A model generated the notes under the pieces. The model searched no databases and was not told the origin of the DNA. It saw only the letters and a program-made list of their open reading frames with translations. Positions 1 through 7,109 of a stretch of 14,342 bases of DNA are shown piece by piece (the first letter of the stretch is position 1; every line of letters starts with the position of its first letter). Source of the stretch: Gamarada debralockiae (lineage: Eukaryota > Ascomycota > Leotiomycetes > Helotiales > Hyphodiscaceae); the NCBI GenBank assembly GCA_002803225.1, contig NXFV01000011.1, forward strand, positions 1 through 14,342, given 5' to 3'. The translations under genes were made by a program, and so were the position numbers.

Positions 1-423
1 ACTACCAATACAACCCATACTTCTTCATTCACTGAACAGCTACTTCTCCGATATACTGTGATCCCTCCTGCTGCCCTCCAGCTACTTGTAGCTGTTACAC
101 TATAGCATTGAAATTAAGACGACCAGGGGATTCTAGTCAACATATGCGGATCTTAGCTGCTGTTCTTATATCCCGCGAAAGTACCGTGCAGGCGACTTGT
201 CTAATACAGCAGTCGCGGTTTCCTAATACAGGCTTACCGTTTGAAATTTTACTCTTTTTAAACAGTTCTGAACGCACAGACGTTTTGTTTTGAGTGCCAC
301 TTGATAACCGGATATATGATTCACCGAAATCCGGGAAATTGGTAGAGCAAGTTTAAGCAACGAAACAGACGCGTTGCATCACGTCAGGGGATGAAAGACT
401 GGTCGACCTGAGTAAGAATCAAT
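1..423. other. left-end region without a recognisable gene
   Basis: All frames are broken by stops and nothing with recognisable protein character is seen. A short open stretch at 108-293 has no recognisable motif. The decayed gene that starts at about 424 may have had its 5' part here, but I cannot follow it further upstream. Confidence 0.5.
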
Positions 424-862
424 GGTAGTTATGGAAGAAGTTGGACTACAATTCCCTGGGTGGAGTATAGGTGTGCTTCAGGTGACCTCTAGGATCCCAC
501 AGCCGATAGCATACCTATCTCATCCGATGGGTACTGGCAATCTGGGTCCCACCTGCCAAACGCGCTCGAACACAGGCGACCACTCAAGGTGCTGCAGCTG
601 CTGGCGCAGCACTATCTGAGTTGCTGGACGATGAGGAGATACATCTCGAGGCGACCTCTTCGACCATACAACACCTCTTGAGGTCAGCACAACAAGATAC
701 AAGCAAAACCATGAGTGGATGGAAGAGATCATGTCCTCTCCATACAAAATCGGCCAAATTGTGCCTGTCGACATTAGACTTGGTCTGACTGGCCAGCTTG
801 CAAGCCTCACTGGTGGGATCTTCAAGGCGCAAACAAAGTTACTGCCTATTGCACCAAATTGA
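424..862 (+). pseudogene. relic resembling SWI/SNF-RSC subunit Ssr4
   Basis: Three consecutive frames each carry protein-like sequence that reads as one protein. Frame 1 (from 424) contains SWTTIPWVEY, is broken by a TAG at 490-492, and continues with SSDGYWQSGSHLP. From about 550 the reading moves to frame 3 with PPAKRARTQ, an alanine-rich stretch and ELLDDEEIHLE. From about 648 it moves to frame 2 with YKQNHEWMEEIMSSPYKIGQ, a VPVD..LGL stretch and SLTGGIF, ending at TGA 860-862. Both shifts equal the loss of one base; the second would be cured by one extra G in the GAGG at about 646-649. The HEWMEEI..SPY / VPVD.GLG..G.L.SLT signature is what I remember of fungal Ssr4 (DUF1750-type) chromatin-remodelling subunits. 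That identity is from memory and moderate; the decay itself is seen directly. It could be a duplicated, transposed fragment of the functional gene elsewhere. Confidence 0.55.
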
Positions 863-1118
863 AGAACAGATACACAGTAATAACGACACCAATATGGACA
901 ACTCGGCAATACCCGCCTTATGGCTAGCACTACTTTGACTTCCGCCAATGTATGAAGGCATCTTTCGTCACATGATATTTTTGTTTGCATCAGGTCTGAT
1001 CTATGATGATGTCAGGGCGTTCTTGCAGACTACTTTCACTTTATTAATTGTCGGGGCACAACTTTCATTACAACCTTTCACGTTACATCTACCGTTAAAC
1101 ATTAATAATACGCCAAGC
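863..1118 (+). promoter_or_regulatory. upstream region of the OrsD-domain gene
   Basis: This is the gap between the dead gene fragment and the start chosen for the next gene. From 948 it is open in frame with the downstream gene, but those 57 codons are hydrophobic and unlike the OrsD domain, so I read them as leader or promoter rather than protein. No certain promoter motif is visible. Confidence 0.3.
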
Positions 1119-1655
1119 ATGTCGTCTTCCGCTCCGGCTGAACTCGCCCATTCGGTCTATCTGAATACAGACTATAGCAAACTGGTCTGCAGGAAATGCA
1201 AGCAAGCCATCCAACCAAGCTCTATGGCAAGGCATTTGGACAGAAAACACAAGCTCAAGAGCAGAGCAGTGACAGCGGCCAGAGATCTCATCATCCGACT
1301 CGATTGGCTGGAACGGGCATACATACCAAGCGACGGGAAAGCACCGCAACCTTATCTTCTTGTGGTGAATGGGTTCAAATGCAGGCGGTGCAGCTTTAAG
1401 TGTAGAGAATTATGTGCTTTTCAAGACCATATAATGGCTGGCGAACACTTCGGGACAATGGAAGACATGGAGTCGGTGCGAATACAATCCTGGTTTGGGG
1501 GGTTCGAGACGGATGAACTATGGGTGGTAGACGAGAGTAAGGCGGAAAGCGTGTTTGATTATAGCATCCAGAAATTTAGTTTGGATGCATCTACTGCGGA
1601 GGTCGATGAAGGCTTCGGGGACGACGAAGATTGGGTCTACGTAGAGCTGAATTAA
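1119..1655 (+). CDS. small OrsD-domain (DUF3505) C2H2-like zinc-finger protein
   Basis: A single uninterrupted exon encodes 178 residues. Near residues 19-42 is VCRKCKQ...SSMARHLDRKH, a C-x2-C...H-x4-H finger. After a spacer with PSDGKAPQPYL, a second finger follows: FKCRRCSFKCRE...FQDHIMAGEH. This finger-spacer-finger layout matches the OrsD/DUF3505 domain named after the Aspergillus orsellinic-acid cluster protein OrsD. The following QSWFGGFETDELWVVDE resembles the segment that usually follows the domain. The C-terminus is acidic (DEGFGDDEDW). Start: an in-frame ATG at 948 exists, but the ATG at 1119 begins with MSSSAPAEL just before the conserved part. Many family members are much longer with regulatory or recombinase-like tails, so this is a short stand-alone version or the conserved head of a shortened gene. 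Zinc binding is inferred from the residues; its biological role is unknown. Confidence 0.75.
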   Translation: MSSSAPAELAHSVYLNTDYSKLVCRKCKQAIQPSSMARHLDRKHKLKSRAVTAARDLIIRLDWLERAYIPSDGKAPQPYLLVVNGFKCRRCSFKCRELCAFQDHIMAGEHFGTMEDMESVRIQSWFGGFETDELWVVDESKAESVFDYSIQKFSLDASTAEVDEGFGDDEDWVYVELN

Positions 1656-1878
1656 CCATTGCATTATGTACTTAAGATATCCTTTTCTCGTAAGGCACTT
1701 TGTTAATCCACAGACCTGTATTCAACTTGCGGCATGTGTGTAGGTCCGCAATCCTCATTTTGACCCACATACTACTCCTGTTCCTGTTCCAGGTCGCGTC
1801 TCCACTGGCGCGTTTATTCGAGAGTAACCCTGACAGTAGTTCGCTCGATTACCCAGAAAATCAGGTTTTTTGTATGTA

Positions 1879-1966
1879 ATAGTCGGGCGATAAACCCCTC
1901 CTGTAGGGGCCCTTCCCTACAGTCGGCGAAAGCGAGTTGTCCTGCGAAAGCGAGTTTGTCCTGTTT
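1879..1966 (+). repeat. left terminal inverted repeat of the transposon
   Basis: It pairs with 4738-4828. The outer 11 bp and the inner about 45 bp (from GTCGGCGAAAGCGAG onward) are nearly identical in both ends; the middle differs. The middle carries a perfect hairpin at 1901-1922 (CTGTAGGG, 6-nt loop, CCCTACAG). The inner part is a tandem pair of an 18-19 nt unit, GCGAAAGCGAGTTGTCCT at 1926-1943 and the same with one extra T at 1944-1962, a plausible repeated transposase-binding site. Confidence 0.88.
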
Positions 1967-3350
1967 CAGACGCAGGATCATCACAATACATCACTTTAAT
2001 CAAAAACCGCACCTTATTTTAGACAAAAATATATACAATTATGATCCACTGTCCAAAAAAAATACAATTATACAATTATCTAATATTTACAGAGTCTGCA
2101 TTTTATGTGATTAAGTCCAGGGATATAACTGATCCTACAATACTCTCAGCATCACTTCCTTCTTCTTCCTCCCCCTCCTGTACTTGTATTGTTAAGATTG
2201 GTATATTTATCATATGCGCTCCTCCTCCAGAATAGTAGGATTAATAGGGTAATCAAGGAGATCTTCAAGGGTCATAGAGTAGGCCTTATTGTATATAGCT
2301 TGCGCATCAATTAGAGCTTGTTGGAGATCTGGCCCAGCTTGTAGAGCTTCTAACTCATCAGTGGTTAGCTCCTTTTCAGGGTCTCGAATTCGGAAGTAAA
2401 TATCAGGGAGAACCTCAACTCCTATAGGAATAAACCCTTGTGGTGCTAGCTCCCTGAGCTTTGCCATACGTACCTTCTTATCCTTTCGTGCCTGAACTCC
2501 TCGAGCGTGGAGCTCGTTCTTGCGCTTGTTCTCATAGAGTTGAATCACCCTCTTAGCCTTCTTCATTGTCTCATCTACCTCTGCTCATCGCTTAGTAATA
2601 ATCTGTTATAGAGCTTCTATACTAGTCAAGGATTTGCTAGCGTTTAGTGATTTGCGGGAGTGCTCCTTGTTCTTAAGGTGATTGATAGCAGTTGCGTGAG
2701 CTTACAAGATCTTTAATTCGTGGATACTACTACGCCCAAGGTAAGTGTATGTAAATTGCATAACGTTATTATATCTCTTGCGTGATAGGGAGGAGAGTAT
2801 GTCGTTGACTTTGCTACGTAGTGATTCGATCGCGGATTGACATTCAGCGTATAATGAAGGGGGAAGTAATTCAAGGAGTTCATAGGCTTCTGGCTCAGGC
2901 GTTACCTCTCCTAGTGCTTCACGCTTCTTCTCTTTCTGCTTTTGCACCTTCTTATCTTCCCTCTCTTTCTTCTTCTTCCTATAGTCATCGATCTTTAGCT
3001 TCACTGCTTTAAAGCTAACTGGCCACATCCCCGCATCCCTGAATGCATGCTTGATTGTTGTCTCTTTAAAGGTTTTCTCGCGAATAAAGGGAAGGTCTCG
3101 AAAGAAGGATCGTATGTTGTACTCTGGCCGGAAAGATCAAATAGCGTTCATGATAGCTACTTGTTGCTAGTGCTTCCACTGACGAAAGCAGCCAATATCA
3201 AGAGGTTGGGAAAAGATAAGTCAAATGGGATAGAAACTTAACAATCTCAATATTGTAGGCAAGAGCTTTAGGACAAAGAGAGGCGCCTTATGGCATATAG
3301 CTCCATCAACGAGAAGAACGTGCTATAGCTGATCTGGACTACACTTATTG

Positions 3351-3900
3351 TGTTTGTATGACGGCGGGATCGATGCAAAGGTCTGAAGCGCGGAGTTCGA
3401 AGATCACGGTTTATTGGAAAATACTAAGCTAGGGAAGAAAGGAGAGAATGTGAGGATCTGACGACCTTTTGTACCCTCTGGCCAGCCCTAGCGTCGTTTC
3501 ATGTGGCTCTGCCCAGCTGGCCCTGCCCAAACCGTCACAGTTTGATAAAGTGGTCCAGCTATTCTATACAAATGCCTTCATTCGTGTACCCTGTTAGAGA
3601 GAGAGAGTAATCAGCTTATGACCAGTCATATGAGCACTAAACCAATTCTCCATAAGCTTCTTCTTGCAATACGGTCACGTGATGGACGAAAAAGGTTGGA
3701 GAATGTGGTTGGATTATTAAGGCTTAAAGATACTGGAAATACTGATAAACAAACCAAGTACAGCAGTCTGTACTTATAGACAAGAATCCTCCCTATGACT
3801 CATACTAATCAAGTGGTCTCTGAGTCATGTGAGGGCATGTGATCCCATGTGACTCAGCAGGCAGCCTAGAACCAGAGTCACCTGATTACTCATTCCAACA
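3351..3900. mobile_element. LTR-like insertion inside the transposase
   Basis: Transposase homology stops at about 3351-3356 and resumes at about 3901-3920. The 546-550 bp in between has no transposase character in any frame. It begins TGTTTGTATGACGG (or TGTATGACGG at 3355) and ends CCAACA, so it has the TG...CA (TGTT...AACA) ends of a fungal LTR and a suitable length. I see no target-site duplication, and the flanking transposase seems to have lost about 100 bp, so deletion accompanied or followed insertion. A (GA)n run lies at 3598-3609. It could instead be an unrelated replacement sequence. Confidence 0.5.
3796..3857. promoter_or_regulatory. cluster of TGA(C/G)TCA sites
   Basis: Exact TGACTCA at 3796-3802, TGAGTCA at 3821-3827 and TGACTCA at 3850-3856 sit within 61 bp of the LTR-like insert. 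The last two are arms of an imperfect palindrome (3820-3857). TGA(C/G)TCA is the consensus of fungal bZIP factors of the Gcn4/CpcA and AP-1 type. Binding is inference. Confidence 0.4.
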
Positions 3901-4737
3901 CTTCTATCCTAGGACAATAACCACTGGAGGAATAGCCTTTCCGTCTGCAGAAACGCACTCAATAACAGTAAGGGATTTGCGGTTCTGGGGTATTCTAGTG
4001 TACATCTCTTTGATATAGCTTGGAACAATCACCTCCTCTCTAGCTGGGCAAGCAAGCCTTGCCCCTTTCTCATCTATATTATGTAATTGACTCCTATTAT
4101 AAATATTCCTTCTGTCTAGCGCATGCCACAGAACCTCATTAAACTATGTTATTATGCCCTCCTCTATATGCATATCGACGCGCTGACTCGCAATGGGTTT
4201 CGTCTTGATATTATAAACTTCAGGGGTTCGTTTTAACTAGTATTGAAACCAGCGCCAAGTCGGAGGGGACTTGTGATCTCTATATTGTAGGAACACAATT
4301 GCATTAAATATCATTTGCCTTGTGGCTCCTCTTCCTCCATTCGTAGCTTCGTCTATTGCGTACTTGATTATGGCCTGGTGCTACCAGTCTTATAACATCT
4401 TATTCTGTCCTTCCCACTTAGTCTCCTCCCGATTCAGATGCCTATACTTTGTATCCTTCTTCTTAGCCCTACGCCACACAGTTATCACTCTATTCTCCTT
4501 CTCAATGTAGTGTAGACGCGCTGCTACAGTAGCAGTCTCTCGAGGGTTATCACGTAAGAACTAGAGAGCGTATTGTATCCTAACCTTAAGAGGTTGGTTG
4601 CAGAGATGCTCTAGCTCATAGGCGGATCTGCAGCGGACTATAATGGATGTATTTTGTGAGCAGTAGTGGCTGAAGTTGTAATAACTGTTTACATTTCTTA
4701 GTAGTGTTTGCATAGAAAAATAGAAAAACGCGTTATA

Positions 4738-4828
4738 AAACGGGACAAACTCGCTTTCACAGGACAACTCGCTTTCGCCGACTTTAGGGTGGGGCCTCTA
4801 AAGGAAGGAAATTAGTGCGCCCGACTAT
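4738..4828 (-). repeat. right terminal inverted repeat of the transposon
   Basis: This is the inverted partner of 1879-1966, ending in CGCCCGACTAT next to the TA duplication. It keeps the tandem GCGAAAGCGAG units (read on the minus strand, the second one as GTGAAAGCGAG). At 4782-4803 it has a 22-nt imperfect hairpin in the same place as the left hairpin, with a different but still pairing outer stem. Confidence 0.88.
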
Positions 4829-4830
4829 TA

Positions 4831-5212
4831 ACGGTAGCCACACCATCCATGTACGCGCCTTTGAGTAAGCTCATGCGTTGAGACTGCCAAATTTGGTGCC
4901 ATTGTAGTAGTAAACGACATCCCTACTAACCGTCCAATCAGCTCTCGCCCCTTGAACCACAGCTCCTGGTGGTGGCAGTGCATCATCCTTGACCTTCGGT
5001 GTGCGAACCAGGAAGATTTCCAGTCCACCTTCGAGTTCGAAATCAATGGAAGGCTGTGTTTTAAACAGTGCTGCGAGCGCCCTCGCGCCGGGTGCGTCAT
5101 CGGCCTTCTGTTCCTAATTCTGTTGTTACTCATAATAGAGATCGAGCTTTGTTCCTAATCTCTCCTTCCATCTCCTTCCCGCTGAATAACAACTCACCTC
5201 TACTCGAACTCG
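4831..5212 (+). promoter_or_regulatory. promoter and 5' leader of the membrane-anchored AAA gene
   Basis: This is the stretch between the transposon end and the ATG at 5213. A pyrimidine-rich run (TCTCTCCTTCCATCTCCTTC, 5159-5178) lies about 35 bp before the ATG, a common feature next to fungal transcription starts. No clear TATA box is seen. The open frames here have no recognisable protein content. Confidence 0.45.
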
Positions 5213-6938
5213 ATGCCTGCAATCTCTTCAGTGATTCCGTCAGCAAGCAGTCTTCCAACACCGCTCTATGTTTGTTACTTCAATCAGACACAAGGCTTAG
5301 TGTCAGCGACGAATTGCTCGCTCGCGGTGTCACCGAATACAAACGACAACTCACTATCCGCTTGGTCCATCGTGATTCTCGTGTTATCAACTCTATTTTC
5401 TATAACGATCTACACCATATACCTCTACTACATCGTTAAATTCTTAAAAGGATGGATCCCAAACCCAGAGTGGTGCCTAAATTGGTGTCAGAAGTCCAAA
5501 AATCTCATGAGGCGCATCTTGTTCTGGCGTCCAGCTCCAGCGCCAGAACCACCCTCGCTCCAACCTCTGCTAGCTCAGCCTGGAGAGGTACTACAGCCAG
5601 AGCCTGAACCAGAACCTCCTCAACCAGGCACACAAGCGTATTTCGATCAGATCGAGAAGTCCTGCACCCCAGATGAGTTACTACTCTGGGACCAGGTAAC
5701 ATTCCCAGGCAAGTACACCACGACTATCGTTTCTACGGATACTAATTGTCTATCCGCTAGACGCGATTACTTCTGGATTTGAAAAGATCCATTTACCAGC
5801 AGCTACGATAGAAACAGTCAAGGCTTTCGGTGTCCCACTCCTCAATCAACGGAGCGAGTTCACGTATGGTGTTCTAGCAAACAATGTCATACCTGGCCTG
5901 TTATTACATGGGCCTCCAGGAACAGGGAAAACGCAGCTTGTTAAAGCGTTGGCTAAATACTGTGAAACAAGAGTTCTTAGTATATCAGCCGGACATCTCC
6001 TCACTAAATGGTTTGGTGAGAGTGAAAGGGCAGTAGCAGCCGCTTTCACGTTGGCTAGAAAGCTGAGTCCTTGCATCTTTTTCATTGACGAGGCCGACTC
6101 TATGCTTCGCAGACGCCGTGGTGGTGAGGTTGAGAGTGAAACTCGCCGTAGTGTTCTGGCGCAATTTCTCGCGGAATGGGATGGCTTCGGCACCAACGGG
6201 GACAAGCCAATACTCGTAGTCCTTGCAACTAATCGACCCTCGGATCTGGATGATGCAGTTCTCCGTCGAGCTCCCAAGCAAATAGCTATCGGTATCCCTG
6301 CATTCAAAGATCGTGTTGCGATCTTGAAGATTCACCTGCAAGGAGAAGAGCTGGATTCCGACGTCAGCATTGAGGGAATCGCACGGAGGACAGACAAATT
6401 CACTGGGTCAGACTTGAAAAATCTGTGCATTGCTGCTGCTTATGCATGTATTTTTGAAGATGATGCTCACAAGACTGAAAGTGAGGTACCAGACAAAGTC
6501 GAAGATGGCGAGAGACAGGAGGAAGAGATTGATGTTGAGATTATCAACCACGATGGTAGCAATGCTGAGGTGGCTGGGGTTGAGAGACATGCCGAGAATA
6601 ATGTTGACATCGACGATGAGGAGCATGGCGAGGATATTCCACTGCTTCCGCTTCCGAGAAATACTGCACCAGCGACAGCCCTCGAATTACCACGGCCCCC
6701 GCCTACAACAGATAGCGCAGCAACATTGGTCCCTGATCCTCCGCGTCGCGTATTGAAAGCACGGCACTTTGAGAAAGCTATCAAGGACATCACTCCATCG
6801 TCTACCTCGAAAATGCCTATGAGCATCGACCACATGTTTGAAAGTGGGGTTTTAGACGACACATCATCACAGCCATCGAAATCGAATACCGCGACGAAGA
6901 GATCGATTGTCATTCCACGATCAAGAGTGCCATTCTAG
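5213..6938 (+). CDS. membrane-anchored AAA+ ATPase (Msp1/BCS1-like layout)
   Basis: Exons 5213-5708 and 5761-6938 give 557 residues. The 52-bp intron is GC-AG. The start is the first ATG after a pyrimidine-rich leader. Residues about 50-75 form one hydrophobic segment (WSIVILVLSTLFSITIYTIY), followed by a short basic loop and a Pro/Glu-rich hinge (about 107-140). The AAA module follows: FPDAITSGFEKIHLPAATIE leads in, Walker A GPPGTGKT is at 216-223, Walker B IFFIDEAD ends at 278 with catalytic Glu276, sensor-1 Asn is at 323, and the arginine-finger candidates are Arg334/335 in AVLRRAPK. TGSDLKNLC lies at 380-388. An acidic, low-complexity insert (about 395-455) separates this from a C-terminal helix region (KARHFEKAIKDI) and an S/T-rich tail. 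All catalytic residues are present. Single-TM AAA proteins of this shape, such as Msp1/ATAD1, extract or remodel membrane proteins; the substrate and membrane here are unknown. It converges with the STAND-like gene. Confidence 0.85.
5709..5760 (+). other. GC-AG intron of the membrane-anchored AAA gene
   Basis: The intron starts GCAAGT directly after CCCAG and ends CCGCTAG, with a near-perfect branch site TACTAAT at 5740-5746. Only this phase-1 junction joins the upstream frame to the conserved AAA lead-in, giving FPDAITSGFEK. The nearby GT at 5696 would be in the wrong phase. Confidence 0.8.
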
Positions 6939-7109
6939 AAGTTTTATTAGATTGCATCATAGATTCATTTTTTGTATATAGTTTCAATAGGATGTGAAGA
7001 GACGAAAATGCTTCTATACACACACTCCCTCCCGGTCTCCGGACAGCGTCCTAATCGAGTCCTTGCTTCTATCCTATAACAAGCCCTATCCTGCACACCC
7101 ATTCGTTGT
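6939..7109. other. short intergenic gap between convergent genes
   Basis: Only 171 bp separate the two stop codons, so the 3' untranslated regions of the AAA gene and the STAND-like gene probably overlap. The AT-rich stretch TCATTTTTTGTATATAG just after the AAA stop suits 3'-end formation. No gene is seen. Confidence 0.4.

Larger units (their letters stand above)
2210..4560 (-). pseudogene. broken pogo/Fot1-type DDE transposase
   Basis: Reading the minus strand from about 4510 down, the segments line up in the order expected of a pogo-type transposase. KYAIDEATNGGRGATRQ and PTWRWFQY belong to the N-terminal DNA-binding part. LHNIDEKGARLACPAREE carries the first catalytic Asp, followed by ECVSADGKAIPPVVIV. 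After the insert at about 3351-3900 come HVLLVDGAICHKAP (second Asp), QPLDIGCFRQWKH (in place of the usual QPLDVG), and KHAFRDAGMWPVSFKAVKLK, then a lysine-rich coiled tail. Continuous open pieces remain at 2702-3028 and 2210-2566; the latter probably holds the original C-terminus. Lesions include stops at 4144-4146, 3323-3325 and 3137-3139 and shifts near 3270 and 3205. About 30-35 residues between VVIV and the second Asp appear missing. The family call rests on motif order and is strong; activity is excluded by the breaks. Confidence 0.82.
1877..4830. mobile_element. degenerate pogo/Fot1-type DNA transposon with TIRs and TA duplication
   Basis: The ends are defined by a long inverted repeat. 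The left end (from 1879) and the reverse complement of the right end (to 4828) both start ATAGTCGGGCG and stay alignable for about 88-91 bp. A TA dinucleotide flanks each end (1877-1878 and 4829-4830), the target duplication expected of the Tc1/mariner-pogo superfamily. The body (2950 bp) holds one transposase gene on the minus strand, broken by stops and frameshifts and by an insert at about 3351-3900. The element lies 221 bp downstream of the OrsD-domain gene and about 380 bp upstream of the first AAA gene. It cannot be autonomous as it stands. Confidence 0.88.

Noticed and set aside
520..990. Long minus-strand open frame of 156 codons
   Set aside because: It is antisense to the Ssr4-like relic, whose sense frames carry recognisable motifs; the minus-strand reading has no protein character.
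948..1118. In-frame N-terminal extension of the OrsD-domain protein from an earlier ATG
   Set aside because: The 57 extra residues are hydrophobic and unlike the domain; the ATG at 1119 begins directly before conserved sequence.
2210..3028. Two separate small minus-strand genes
   Set aside because: Both are C-terminal pieces of the one broken transposase, in the expected order, within the TIR-bounded element.
3820..3857. Palindrome as a transcription terminator or CRISPR-like repeat
   Set aside because: The context is fungal and the arms are bZIP-type sites; there is no spaced repeat array.
4561..4767. Minus-strand open frame near the right TIR
   Set aside because: It runs into the TIR, lacks recognisable content and is explained by the transposon 5' untranslated part.
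6467..6913. Minus-strand serine-rich open frame
   Set aside because: Shadow of the acidic and S/T-rich coding end of the first AAA gene.
5949..6938. AAA protein starting at 5949 as an independent gene
   Set aside because: Walker A lies upstream of that point; the GC-AG intron joins it in phase to the first exon.
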